A stretch of 64,000 nucleotides of DNA from Flaveria trinervia (GCA_025506515.1 CM046447.1:84579748-84643747), one strand, 5' to 3'. Counted from the first letter of the stretch, positions 46,421 through 57,811 are shown. Notes: generated from the sequence alone by a model not told the origin. Numbers and translations are program-made.

Positions 46421-47393
46421 AATCCTTGAACGTATGCATCACAATACACCATGAAATCATCCGTTCCCTCTGGCAGTGTTAACATCGGGGCCCTATAGAG
46501 TTTTGTTTTGACAATTGAAAAGCCGATTCTTGGATTTCACTCTATTTGTATATCGTTCCTTTGTGAGTCAAGGCCGTGAAAGGTTGTGCAATCTTAGAAA
46601 ATCCTTCTATGAATCGTTGGTAATATCCTGCTAATCACATAAATGTCTTATCTCACTCGGCGCTTTGGGTGTAGTCCAATTCTTTATCGCCTCAATCTGG
46701 GCAGGATCAACATATATCCCTTTCTCATTAACAATACGACCGAGAAATTACACTTCTCGTATCCAAAAATCACACTTAGAAGATTTGGCATTCTTCAATA
46801 GTTCTAAGATCACTCATAAGTGCTCTTCATGAACCTCCTTTGTTCTAGAATATATTAGTATATCATCGATAAACACAATGAAGAACTGATCGAGATAGGG
46901 TTTGCACACGTAGTTCATGAGGTCCATGAACACAACAGGTGCATTAGTCAACCCAAAAGGCATGAACAAGAACTCATAATGACTATAACGAGTAGGAAAC
47001 GCAGTCTTGGAAATGTCTTCTTCTCGGACACTGAGTTGATGATAACCGGATCTCAAGTGTATCTCATCCCTAAAGCTGATCAAACAAGTGGTCGATATGA
47101 GGTAAAGGGTATTGGTTCTTGACTGTTTCTTTGTTTAACTCCCTATTATCGATGGACATCCGGAATGTGCCATCCTTCTTCTTAGCAAAAACAACAGGGG
47201 CTCCCCACGGTGATGTGCTAGGTCGAATAAAGCCCTTATCTAAAAGCTCCTGAAGTTGTGATGACAACTCTTGTAGTTCGTTCGATGCTAATCGATAAGG
47301 TGCCCTAGCAATCGGGGTTGCGTCGGGAGTCAAATCAATTGGGAATTCCACTTGGCGGTGAGGTGGTAATCCAGGAAGATCCTCTGGGAGCAC
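46421..47393 (-). pseudogene. pol: G2 left: reverse transcriptase
   Basis: Starts LPEDLPGLPPHRQVEFPIDL, then DKGFIRPSTSPWGAPVVF, SIDNRELN (usually IDYRELN), and FFIVFIDDILIYS with the FIDD catalytic motif at about 46848-46880. Frame breaks at about 47075, 46805 and 46500. The RT begins only about 110 bp from the PBS, because gag and PR are absent from this unit. Confidence 0.88.
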
Positions 47394-47401
47394 CTCTGGA
47401 A

Positions 47402-47516
47402 AGTCACAAGCACCCCCTGTTTGGACTCATCATCCTCGATGAGCCCGAGAAGTCACCATCCTTGGTGAGGTATGTCCGATACCCCGAACGGCACAGGAGT
47501 TGCTCTGATACCATTC
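47402..47516 (-). other. Cassandra-derived leader and PBS in the left G2 unit
   Basis: This 115-bp stretch matches the internal domain of the Cassandra element at 53461-53570 with only a handful of differences (shared: CAAGCACCCCCTGTTTGG, CTCATCATCCTCGATGAGCC, GTCACCATCCTTGGTGAGG). It stands between the Gypsy LTR (47517) and Gypsy RT. PBS on the minus strand: TGGTATCAGAGCA (47501-47513). A recombinant leader. Confidence 0.85.
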
Positions 47517-50259
47517 TGTTACACCCTCAAAATCCACGTGCGGAGTTTTACCGCGAGGCGTGTGAACAAACCAGGATCACAGTCAATAGTTACTCAGAAC
47601 AACTCTATATGCCATAATTTAAATAAAATCAACCAAAGTACAAACTTTAAACTGTGCGGAAGCATTTTGTAAAACAACCCAAGGAAATAAAAATGTATAC
47701 TATGGCAAAACATGTGCCAACCCAAAAGAGTAAACATAAACCATTAAATGATAATAATGTCTTGAGGACCGAGTCTTAGAATGCAAGTGAAACCATGTAG
47801 TGCTCCTAATGGCAAGCAAGCTAATGACTTGAGAATAGCATACTAAAATGTCAACACAAAGGTTGGTGAGTTGAAGAGTGATATTCAAACATAACAGTTT
47901 AATAACATAGGTAAAAAGTAGTGCATTGTAACAGATAGCTAGTCCATTTACAATAAATATTAACTCTTAGTGATTTTGCAATTGAAGCTGACTGTGTTAC
48001 GTTGTTGCCTCCTGTCATGACTTAACAGGTCGTGACAATGTTCAATAGGACAAACTGCACCCGGTTGACCTCGAGTCACACAGGTGGGGCTCGTCAGACC
48101 CAGTAGTACTACCCAAATTTCCCCGCTATTCAATATTAACAATTCGAAAGTGTGAGGACTTTTCCATGATATCAACACTATATTAATATTATACACAACT
48201 TGAATATGTAAAGCGTTTGCGATTTACTAGTATGATATCTCCACCAAAAGAGATTGAATAAGGAGTGGGGCATGAACTCACCTGATATGCGTATAGATAC
48301 ATAGAGTTTTACTTCACAGACAGAATGGACAGACAGCCTACAGTTATTACCTACACCATATAAGTACGTGAGTATGTGTAAATAGAGAACATGTGAAACC
48401 CTAAGTACACTACAACCAAGGACTCAAGATTTCAGCAAAACAGACACGTTTGACCCAGTTGACCCGTTTGACCCGTTGGTCACTTTATGTGTTGTAAACC
48501 ATTCAAGCAATCATACACATATATCATACATGGTTAACATTCAAATAGATCATATGTATGCTATATTATCCAGGTGTATCACTTAGATCATCATACAACC
48601 AAGTATCATACAAGTCATGCGAATCTAGAACATTAACATATCCACTAGTTATAACACAACCAATATACCACACAAAGATCAAATCACGCACCACATGCCA
48701 TGTGAAGCCACTCACGACTTCACATCCTAAACCCTGCCAATCCTACCAAGTAAGGGCCTCAGATTCGCATTCGTGTATGATGATCATAATCATATTCATT
48801 AACCATGTTCATTGTATTCAACAAACATCACAACAATCAATTTCCAGTCCCAAACATGATGTCCTAACTACTAATCTACATCAACATCATACGTGATCAT
48901 CAAAGTCCGAACATCACCTATGATTATCCAAGGATCCCATACAACTAATTTAACATGTTCTTTCACATTAGAATTCATCCATGAACTTACTAACATGCTC
49001 CTAACATCCCAAACATGTTCAAACTATCATCCTTCAAACTTTGGGCAAATAAAGTTTCCGTTTTGGGAAAGAACATCCCAAAATCTATCAAACATCCAAT
49101 GCATTCATGAATTCATTATAATATACCAATTCAAGTTAATATCAACATCTAAGCATGATCAACAACATCCAAACATCATCACTCATCAATCATATCCTAA
49201 AAAGTTACTATGTTAGTAATGTATGAACTATAACATGTGTTCTTGAATTCCCAAGGATCACAACAACAATCTAACATCTAATCATCACCATGAACACATC
49301 CATAACATCAATTCATCAATAATTCAAAATTACATACAAAATAAAGTTACTATTATTAGTAAGCTATGAACACCAACTTCAATTCATCAATTTCTTGCAA
49401 GATCAACGTATCCTAACATTCATAGAACCTACAAATCATCATACATTCATCAAACAATCATCAACTTCACATAATCATGCTAATTTCGAATTAGGGTTTG
49501 CATAAAACCAAAGTTCATGATCAATCCACTAAAAACATACAATTCATGCATAATCAACGTTAAACAACATGTATTCAATCCAACTAACATATTAACATCA
49601 TCAAAAAACATCAATTTCGACCCCATGAAGACGCATAAACGATTTTAGGTTCGGCCATCATGAAAAACTCACAAAAACTTGAAAAATCTAACCTTTAATC
49701 GTGTAATTGCTTGCAATTGATGATTCTAACGTGTTGTAATCCTTGTAATCGAACAAAATCGAGGCTTGGAGGCTAGTTCTAGGTTGAAATCGCAAGTGGA
49801 GAGGTGTAGGGTGATGGTTGCGGCCGATTTGGGGTGAAGATTAGGGTTAGGAGTGTTTTGTTTAATTTTATTTTCCATATTTACCCTTTAAGCTCTTATG
49901 TTTTGCTATTTTATAAAAACTAGGCTTTAAACTCTTTGTAAAGTGTTTTTAACTTAATAATCTAAAGATATAAACTAATGAAAATCATTATATATTTTAT
50001 CTTTTTAAAAACACAAGGCATACGAATAAATAGGCACGTTTCCGCTTTACGCGATTAATTTTCCAATTAACATTTAAAACATGCAAACACATAAACATTA
50101 CACAATAATCATATAATCAATTAGATTATCAATAATGTAACATTATTAATTATTATTAGGTCACCAACGTTAAACGGCAACTAGTGTGTATTTACCACAT
50201 GTGTATGCAAGACTTAACGGAACTAACGGAGTTTGATAATGGAAATTTACCGGATGTCA
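47517..50259 (-). repeat. G2 LTR, middle copy
   Basis: 2,743 bp, colinear with 41760-44473. It serves as 5' LTR for the left unit (PBS at its left side) and as 3' LTR for the right unit (PPT at its right side). Confidence 0.9.
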
Positions 50260-50421
50260 CATTATCCCCATGTTGAAAGAATTTTCGTCCCGAAAATTGC
50301 GTTACATGGTGAGAGTGTTCCATCACTGGTCTACTGGATTGGCACATAGAAATCGAAATCGAGTGAGTTTTGGATGAGTTGTCACATCATCCCCATGTTG
50401 AAAGAAATTTCGTCCTGAAAT

Positions 50422-51048
50422 TTAAATCAATACCTTCATCTGCTGGCATTGCATTTTCGAATATTTAAGGTACTTAAGCTTCATTTGATCTTCTCGTTCC
50501 CATGTGAATTCCGGTCCACGTCGCGAATTCCAACGGATTTTGACAATGGGTATCTTTCTTTGCTTAAGTGTTTTCACCTCACGGTCCATCACCTCGACTG
50601 GTTCTTCGATAAAACGCAATTGTTCATCCACTTGAACTTCTTCTAGTGGTACGACCATTGTTTCATCGGTTATGCACTTCTTCAGGTTTGACATGTGAAA
50701 TACATCATGGATTCCACTTAGCGAATCAGGTAGGGCTAGTCGATAGGCCACTGGACCTATTCTTCCCACTATTTCAAATGGTCCAACGTACCTCGGATTT
50801 AGTTTCCCTCGCTTACCAAACCGAACTATGCCTTTCCATGGTGAGACTTTCAACAAAACCTTGTCACCAACCTGAAACTCTAAAGGTTTCCGTCTCTTGT
50901 CATCATAACTCTTTTGCCTGTCTCGCGTTGCAGCCATACGGTTTCGCATCTGTACAATCTTCTCGGTAGTCTCATGAATTAACTCGGGACCTGTTAGCCA
51001 GCTATCACCAATTTCTGCCCAACAAAAACTGGTGATCGACATTTTCAC
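50422..51048 (-). pseudogene. pol: G2 right: integrase C-terminus and chromodomain-like end
   Basis: Open frame: DKRRKPLEFQVGDKVLLKV, NPRYVGPFEIVGRIGPVAYR, DVFHMSNLKKCI, then IVKIRWNSRRGPEFTWERED, the C-terminal chromodomain-like module of Tekay/Del-type elements. Better preserved than the left copy. Confidence 0.88.
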
Positions 51049-51623
51049 CCATACAGCGCCTCGAAAGGTGTTGCATGTATGCTAGTATGATAACTGTTGT
51101 TATAAGAAAACTCCACCAATGGCAGGTGAATTTGCCAGTTATTCCCGAAGTCAATCACACAAGCACGTAGAAAATCCTCCAATGTCTGTATGGTACGCTC
51201 ACTCTGGCCATCCGTCTGTGGGTGATAAACAGTACTCATATCTAATCGTGTACCCAAAGATTTCTGCAATGATTGCCATAAATGTGACGTGAAACGAGCA
51301 TCGCGGTCGGAAATAATTGAGATCGGTACACCGTGTCTCGAAACGATCTCTTTAAGGTACAATCGAGTTAAGTTCTCCATCTTGTCAGTTTCCTTAATTG
51401 CAAGGAAGTGAGCAGACTTTGTCAATCGATCCACAATAACCCGTATCGCGTCACAACCAGTACTAGTCCGGGGTAACATAGTAATAAAATCCATGGAGAT
51501 TTGTTCCCATTTCCACATTGGAATCTCGGGTTGTTGTAACAGTCCGGATGGTTTTTGATATTCTACTTTTACCTTCGAGCAGGTCAAACACTTGCTCACA
51601 TACGTAGCTACATCCGCTTTCAT
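51045..51623 (-). CDS. pol: G2 right: integrase core (open frame)
   Basis: 193 codons without a break: TYVSKCLTCSKVKVEYQKP (zinc finger end), ISMDFITMLPRTS (first Asp), IISDRDARFTSHLWQSLQ (second Asp), YHPQTDGQSERTIQTLED (Glu). All three catalytic acidic residues are present. It overlaps the C-terminal frame by 4 bp, i.e. a frameshift separates them, so no functional protein is expected. Confidence 0.88.
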   Translation of the reverse strand: MKADVATYVSKCLTCSKVKVEYQKPSGLLQQPEIPMWKWEQISMDFITMLPRTSTGCDAIRVIVDRLTKSAHFLAIKETDKMENLTRLYLKEIVSRHGVPISIISDRDARFTSHLWQSLQKSLGTRLDMSTVYHPQTDGQSERTIQTLEDFLRACVIDFGNNWQIHLPLVEFSYNNSYHTSIHATPFEALYG

Positions 51624-52279
51624 GTTGGGCCACCAATAGTGAGCCTTTAGTCATGATACATCTTGTCGGATCCAGGATGTATAGAATACTTAGGTTTGTG
51701 TGCCTCGCTCATAACTAAATCTCTGAGATTTCCACAAACAGACACCCAAAGTCTATCCATGAAATACCGAATTCCATCCTCTTTCACCACTAGCTGTTTA
51801 TCCATTCCCCTTAACGACTCAGAATCGATATTTTCTACTTTTAAAGCTTCTATCTGTGCCTCCTTAACTTGTTCGGGCAGTTGGGTACTGATAGTAAGCT
51901 GTAAAGCTCGCACCCGTCGGGGTTTAGCTGTTTCCTTCCTGCTTAGGGCATCGGCAACTACGTTCGCCTTTCCAGGATGATACTTAATTGCGCAATCATA
52001 ATCATTTAGTAGTTACACCCAATGTCGCTGCCTCATATTCAACTCTTTTTGCTCGAAGATATGTTGAAGACTCTTGAGATTGGTGTAGATAGTGCACTTG
52101 GTACGGTACAAGTAATGTCTCCAGATCTTTAAGGCAAAAACCACTGCACCCAATTCTAAGTCATGGGTGGTATTGTTCTTCTCATGAACCTTTAGTTGTC
52201 TCGAGGGGTAGGCTATCACCTTATCTCGTTGCATAAAGACACAACCCAATCCTTGAATGGATGCATCGCAATACACCAC
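51624..52279 (-). pseudogene. pol: G2 right: RNase H and tether to integrase
   Basis: VYCDASIQGLGCVFMQRDKVIAY, VFALKIWRHYLYRTKC, then YTNLKSLQHIF where the left copy and the family have YTDHKSL: the Asp is replaced by Asn and the adjacent His is altered. Then the HPGSDKMYHD zinc-finger start at about 51650-51690. Stop at about 52011. Confidence 0.87.
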
Positions 52280-52283
52280 AAAG

Positions 52284-53193
52284 TCATGTTCCCTCTGGTA
52301 ATGCTAATATCGGGGCAGTACAGAGTTTTTGTTTTAACAATTGGAAAGCTGATTCTTGATTCTCACTCCATTTGTATGTCGTTCCTTTCTGGGTCAAGGC
52401 AGTGAGAGGTTGTGCGATCTTAGAATATCCTTCTATGAATCGTCTGTAATATCCTGCTAATCCAAGAAATTTTCTTATCTCACTCGGCGTTTTGGGTGTA
52501 GTGCAATTCTTCATCGCCTCAATTTTGGCAGGATCAACATGTATCCCTTTCTCATTAACAATATGACCTAGGAATTGCACTTCTCGTATCCAAAAGTCAC
52601 ACTTTGAGAATTTGGCATACAGCTGCTCATTTTTCAACAGTTCTGAGATCATTCGTAAGTGCTCTTCATGCTCCTCTTTGGTTCTAGAATATATCAGTAT
52701 ATCATCGATAAACACAATGACGAACCGATCAAGATAGGGTTTGCACACGCGGTTCATGAGCTCCATGAACACAACAGGTGCGTTAGTCAACACAAAAAGC
52801 ATGACCAAGAATTCATAATGACCAAAACCATTACGAAACGCAGTCTTGGGAATATCTTATTCTTGAACTCTAAGTTGATGATAACCAAATCTCAAGTCAA
52901 TCTTCGAATAATAGCTTGATCCTTGAAGCTGATCGAACAAGTCGTGGATACGAGGTAAAGGATATCGGTTATTGACTGTTACTTTGTTTAACTCTCTATA
53001 ATCGATGCACATCCGGAATGTGCCATCCTTCTTCTTAACAAAAAGAACAGGAGCTCCCCAAGGTGATGTGCTAGGTCGAATAAAGCCCTTATCAAAAAGC
53101 TCCTGAAGTTGTGATGACAACTCTTGTAGCTCGTTTGGTGCTAATCGATAAGGTGCCCTAGCAATCGGAGCTGCGCCGGGAGTCAACTCAATC
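52284..53193 (-). pseudogene. pol: G2 right: reverse transcriptase, 5' end cut at the Cassandra boundary
   Basis: Begins within the motif IELTPGAAPIARAPYRLAP at the edge of the Cassandra LTR; about 20 codons of RT start and all of PR are missing. DKGFIRPSTSPWGAPVLF, CIDYRELNKVTVNNRYPLPR, FVIVFIDDILIYSRTKEEHE, and SEIRKFLGLAGYYRRFIEGY. Frame changes at about 52857 and 52808. Confidence 0.88.
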
Positions 53194-53462
53194 TGTCACA
53201 CATAGCCCCTCGAATAAGTTATATTGTCCGCTTTGCCCACGAGGAGCTCACAGATTTGCTTTTGGTTGCCCAAGTGAAAACTTCCCAAGGAGGTCACCCA
53301 TCCCTCGATTGCTCTCACTTGAGCACGCTTAACTGCGGATTCTCCTCTCATCCAAAGTCAATACGCCCAAAACGCGTTCTTGATGTTAGAGGCCAGACAA
53401 TACTTATGCACCAGGAATCTCTCCTGTCCACGGCCCATATGGGATATGTGTAGAATGTCACA
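53194..53462 (-). repeat. Cassandra LTR (3' LTR)
   Basis: 269 bp, TG...CA with TGTCACA/TGTGACA ends. Minus strand contains the 5S-like block with TTAAGCGTGCT and GGATGGGTGACCTCC (about 53288-53340). Confidence 0.88.
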
Positions 53463-53570
53463 AGCACCCCCTGTTTGGACTCATCATCCTCGATGAGCCC
53501 GAGAAGTCACCATCCTTGGTGAGGTATGTCCGACACCCCGAACGGCACATGAGTGGCTCTGATACCATTC

Positions 53571-53840
53571 TGCCACACCTAGCCCCTCGAATCAACAATA
53601 TTGTCCGCTTTGCCCACGAGGAGCTCACAGATTTGCTTTTGGTTGCCCGAGTGAAAACTTCCCAGGGAGGTCACCCATCCTTGGATTGCTCTCACTTGAG
53701 CACGCTTAATTGCGGAGTTCTCCTCTCATCCACAGTCAATAAGCCCAAAACGCGTTGTTGATGTCAGAGGCCAGACATTCGTTATGAACCAGGAATCTCT
53801 CCTGTCCACGGCCGATGTGAGATATGTGTAGGGTGTCACA
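53571..53840 (-). repeat. Cassandra LTR (5' LTR)
   Basis: 270 bp, closely matching the other LTR. 5S-like block on the minus strand, about 53660-53718: GAACTCCGCAATTAAGCGTG, GGATGGGTGACCTCC, TGGGAAG. A-box, intermediate element and C-box of the 5S internal promoter are recognisable. Confidence 0.9.
53660..53718 (-). promoter_or_regulatory. 5S-type internal RNA polymerase III promoter in the Cassandra LTR
   Basis: A-box-like AATTAAGCGTGCT and C-box-like AGGATGGGTGACCTCC in the order and spacing of 5S rRNA genes. The block has an extra C in CCTCCCTGGG and diverges upstream, so it is not a real 5S gene. Confidence 0.75.
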
Positions 53841-54498
53841 GTTGTTCTGACCATTGTCGTTGTTGCCATTACCATTTCTCCTTAGTTGTGGGCACCTTCC
53901 CACATGATAGTAATTGCACCAAGTGCACTTCGGATGTCTACGACCATAACCACTGGGGCCTTGATTATTTGGAGTCGCCTAGTTGAAGTTACGGTTATTG
54001 TCAAACCTTCGTTGTTGCTGAATTGGCTGTTGTTGCTGTTGAGGTTGGGGTTGACCGCTGAATGATAATGATTTGTTCTTGTTGGAGCTATCCCACTTTC
54101 TCTTGTTGTCGGCACGCTCGCCACAGCGCCCCGCTTGGGTAAATGTCCTTGCTCCACTACTTGGTCAGTTAGCTTATGAGCTAACTAGATGGATTGCTAA
54201 ATCGTGCTTGGGTTGGAAGCAGTCACCATGCTTTGAATTTCGGGTACTAATCCCCGTATGTAATGTTCAACCCTCTTGTGCACTTTGTTCACCATTCCCG
54301 GGCATAGAGTGGCTAGTTCATGGTTCGGTGGTGTAGGCCTCGATTTCCGAGCCATACATCTTGAGTTGCCAGAACTCCATCTCCAACTTTTTCACTTCGT
54401 TTCGAGGACATTACTCACTGGTGTAGGCTAGTTCATAGGTATGTGGTTTACAGTCCATAAAGGACTTATAAGTACACACCGTTGGTCCTCTTTAATCA
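53841..54498 (-). pseudogene. gag: G2 gag, C-terminal part
   Basis: Minus strand: KKLEMEFWQLKMYGSEIEAY (usual gag ELKQGSMSVxEY-like core of this group), CPGNGEQSAQ, then N/Q-rich sequence and the CCHC knuckle CTWCNYYHVGRC (about 53885-53920). Broken by stops and indels. Its N-terminal part is at 57340-57569, separated by a solo LTR; its C-terminal end is lost at the Cassandra boundary. Confidence 0.75.
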
Positions 54499-55149
54499 TA
54501 ACATATAACACCCCGAATTTTTATTTAAACAAAAGGAAAAGAAAAGCAAATAGAAAGAATAGATTTTGTGCACAAGTGGAGGGGGATAAAGTGTACAAAG
54601 TACAAAACCTTATTATTTTAAGGATTTGAGAGGCATGGTTGCCCATATCAAAGCAGAAAGCTGCTTTTGCTCTCGGAGAAAGAAAGAAGAGAGAGAAAGC
54701 CCGGTTCTAGAGAGAGAAAGTGGAAGAAGCAACTTCAAAGGTAAGTCTTCTCTTATTTGAGGTAGGTTTCAGCTTGGTTTCGAGTTCTTGACAGAAGTTC
54801 TGGTTGTTTAGTGTTTGTTTTCGTGATTCAAGAGCTGAATCGAAGGTGGGTCTCGAACTTGAAGTGTGTTGCTCAAGCGCTGCTCAAGGTGAGTTTCTAG
54901 AACCCCTCTTTTATAATTTTCAACTGATTTAGGGCTATTATGCATACTAAGTAAACATTTTGAAAGAAACCGTGGTTTACAGCCTTATATTCGAAATGAT
55001 GTATGTATGTAAGTATGTTATAAAGTTGATTATGGGTCAGTGATGATGATAGCTTGCTTAGATGGCCTTAGTATGTAAGATGTGTGTTTGGGTATGAGTA
55101 GAATGATAATCGGGTGATGTTGATAACATAGAAAATATTTCAGAATGTT

Positions 55150-55730
55150 TTGATGAACATGAACAGTGGTTCATGCGCCAAAACAGTGGCCCATACGTCC
55201 AGCATGAGTGGCGAGACGCCTAAGTGTTGGTCATGCACCCAAGGGTGGGTCATGCACCTAAACAATGGCCCATGCGCCCAGCATGTTGGCCCATGCGTCT
55301 AAGTGTTGTTCGTGCCCCTAGAGGGGGTCCATGCACCCAAACAGTGACCCATGCGTCGAGCATGAGTGGCCAGACGCCTAAGTGTTGGCAATGCACCCAA
55401 GGGGGCTCATGCACCTAAACATTGGCCCATGCGCCCAGCATGTTGGCCCATGCGTCTAAGTGTTGGCCGTGCGCCCAGAGGGGGGTCCATGCGCCTAAAC
55501 TATGGCCGATGCACCAAAGTGTTGGTCATGTGCCCAAGTGTTGGCCATGCACCTAAATAGTGCCATGCGCCAAAGTGAATGAAACGACTAAGTGTTGAAG
55601 CACCTAAACAAGTGCCATGCGCCTGCATAGTGGCAATGCGCCTGAACAAGGCAGAAGCGCCCAAATAGTGCCCATGCGCTCAGACTGTTCTACACTTAGA
55701 ATTTTTATGCTTATGCGCTTGGAAGGTCCC
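55150..55730 (+). repeat. Degenerate CATGCGCC-type repeat array in the solo LTR
   Basis: Roughly 20 units of 20-26 bp such as GGCCCATGCGCCCA, AACAGTG and CCATGCGTC, imperfectly spaced. Related in style to arrays in the G1 LTR (5215-5560) and in Copia C3 (38825-39005). Confidence 0.8.
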
Positions 55731-56163
55731 ATGCTCCCAATTTGGACTTGAGGTTTTCTAAGTGATTTCTAAGGGGTAAATGGGGAGATAGGCCTGGTTA
55801 TGATGTGATGGCTTATGTTTGATGTGTGTTATGTATGTATGATTTTGCCTGTATGGTGATGGTGTATGTTTATGATTATGTGTATGTTCCTTATTGTATG
55901 TATGTCTTCCCTTGGCCTTGCGTTGAATGTTAATGAATGAAATGAAAGTATTATGTAATGTAAAGTGGAAGATAATGAAAAGAGGAACCTAATGAATGAA
56001 TGCATGCATAAATGAATAAGTAAAAGAGAAAGTATAAAAATGCTTGCAATGAATATGTATAGAGGTGCACGGCTCTAAAACCCTTAAGCGCTACCGCGTG
56101 GGGTTCAACGAATCCTAAAGTGTGCACGCAAGGGTTCCAGTCTTTCTGACTGAACTTCAATGG

Positions 56164-56340
56164 TGTTACCCATTTTGGTGGGGGTGTTACCCATTTCGAT
56201 GGGGGTATTACCCATTTCGATGGGGGTGTTACCCATTTCAGTGGGGGTGTTACCCATTTCGATGGGGGTGTTACCCATTTCAGTGGGGGTGTTACCCATT
56301 TCGGTGGGGTGTTACCCATTTCGATTGGGGGTGTTGTTAC
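56164..56340 (+). repeat. 21-bp tandem repeat with built-in hairpin (8 copies)
   Basis: Unit GTTACCCATTTCGATGGGGGT. Each unit contains CCCA...TGGG arms; in the commonest version CCCAT-TTCG-ATGGG gives a 5-bp stem with a UUCG loop in RNA. Variation falls mostly in the loop and the loop-closing pair. Because 21 is a multiple of 3, it yields long meaningless open frames. Confidence 0.9.
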
Positions 56341-57339
56341 CCACAATGCTAGGGATGAAATATATGATGGTTACCCGAGTTACGTATAACTTCGGGGGTG
56401 TGGCATAAAGCCAAGCATAGATTTGAGGTGAGCCACTCTGTCTCGCAATAGACTCGATAGAGGTCTTTGTCCATGAGACGAGATAATAAGGTGAGCGACT
56501 TTGTGTTGCAACACACTCGGATAGAGTTCAATCCCTGTGATTGACTCATGTGGGTTCTTTGTCATGTATCCCGGTGGTGTGTCAGTCTTTAGACATGAGT
56601 TTGGGGTTTGTGAGCAGCCCCGGCACAGCATCAGCTTTCGAGCATGAGTCAGGGATATTGCAGTAGACAAGATTCTAGTAATAAAGAGTAATGAGTGAAA
56701 GATAATGATGGAAATAACGAACATAAGAATGAACGTAAATGAATTATCGTAATAAGTACTAAACATGATTCTTGTCATTCGACAGCAGTAATCGTGGCTG
56801 GGTGTCACGAAGAGGGTAAAGTCTAACCGGATCTAGAAAGAGAAGTGAATGATAGTATAATACGTTGAATGAACGAAGTTAATGAACGTAATGAAAAAGA
56901 TAATAGTGATACTATCTGTATGTACGTATGATGCATGATCACGAACGATGTAAAGTATAGTATGATTTTGAAATAAAGTAAAGAACGGTTTTAACACAAA
57001 AAAGTATGTTTTATTATAAAACTAGAACTCACTCAGCGTTGCCTGACTTTTGTATGCATGATAGTTGGCTGGTACATGTTGATGCTGAGGAGTTGCAGGC
57101 ATGGATGCATAAGCTACTCGGAGCATTTTGAGGCTGGCATTCGTATTTTGACATGTCGTTGTATTTTGAGATGAAAACAAATGTTGTAAATGAATGAAAC
57201 GACATGTTTTTAGTTATTAATGAAAGTTTTAAATTCCGCTGCAAAATATACGTACGTTTAAAAAAGTTTTAAGTTCAATGAATGACCAACTGTGAGGTGC
57301 CTGGGAACGGGGCCTTACATAACAACATTGATCAGACAT

Positions 57340-57569
57340 CCTATGCAGTTATTCAGGATATTTGTTTTAACTTTCAATCATCGTTTACCTACTGGTTGTT
57401 CCGTCTGAGCAGCAGCCACCGCTGCCTGAACATGCTCATTTATCAGGGCAGCTAATTCGGCAGGGGTCATGTTTATAGCACCACCGCCATGGTCTCCAGT
57501 GCCACGTCCATGTCCACGCCCACGGCCACGTCCACGTCCACGTCCACGTCCACGTCCATGGGCGTCCAT
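57340..57569 (-). pseudogene. gag: G2 gag, N-terminal part
   Basis: ATG at 57569: MDAHGRGRGRGRG..., about ten GR repeats, then MTPAELAALINEHVQAAVAA, a start I know from Gypsy gags of this type. The coding sequence runs to about 57388 and is then cut by the solo LTR. The stretch 57570-57811 is AT-rich non-coding spacer. Confidence 0.7.
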
Positions 57570-57811
57570 TTTTCACTTTACATTCACAAATATAATAATG
57601 AGTAACATCAAACACATTTATCCCATTGAAGTACAATAAATAGTAAGCAATAATGAATAATCACAACCACAACATTCATAACAAAAATGATAATCAAGGT
57701 AAATAAATTGTAAATGAGTCACAATGTATTCATCAATGTTAAAATTTAAGTTTGTCATTCAGGTGGGGAGACAACCCTTCCTACATAGGTTTCAAAAGAG
57801 ATAAACACTAC

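Larger units (their letters stand above)
53194..53840 (-). mobile_element. Cassandra-type TRIM element with 5S rRNA-like LTRs
   Basis: 647 bp: LTRs at 53194-53462 and 53571-53840, and a 108-bp internal part with tRNA-Met PBS (53555-53567, minus strand) and a PPT (CAAACAGGGGGTGCT on the minus strand). No coding capacity. Each LTR carries 5S rRNA-like sequence. This matches the known Cassandra family of plants. No TSD is visible (CAATC left, GTTGT right), and Gypsy sequence (end of gag, PR, start of RT) is missing at the same place, so a deletion followed or accompanied insertion. Confidence 0.9.
54504..57319 (+). mobile_element. Solo LTR of the G1 Gypsy family, TSD TAACA
   Basis: 2,816 bp, TATAACACCCCG (from TGTAACACC) to GGGCCTTACA, with TAACA at 54499-54503 and 57320-57324. 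No internal sequence: the product of LTR-LTR recombination that removed an element of the G1 family. It contains the CATGCGCCCAAACAGTG-type degenerate motifs (55150-55730) and a 21-bp tandem repeat (56164-56340), and is longer than the G1 LTR mainly because of such repeats. Open frames inside it are repeat by-products. Confidence 0.88.

Noticed and set aside
53641..53720. A host 5S rRNA gene
   Set aside because: The 5S-like block is inside a pair of approximately 270-bp LTRs with PBS and PPT, has internal changes, and lacks the 5S 5' part; it is a Cassandra LTR.
53189..53845. A 5-bp TSD for Cassandra
   Set aside because: Flanks are CAATC and GTTGT; no duplication.
55224..55560. Cysteine- and proline-rich ORFs
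   Set aside because: They are translations of the degenerate CATGCGCC repeats in the solo LTR.
56164..56340. CRISPR-like array
   Set aside because: Units are contiguous without unique spacers, and the context is a plant retrotransposon LTR.
56105..56408. Open frames with repeated seven-residue units on both strands
   Set aside because: The 21-bp tandem repeat is a multiple of three and keeps all frames open; not a protein.
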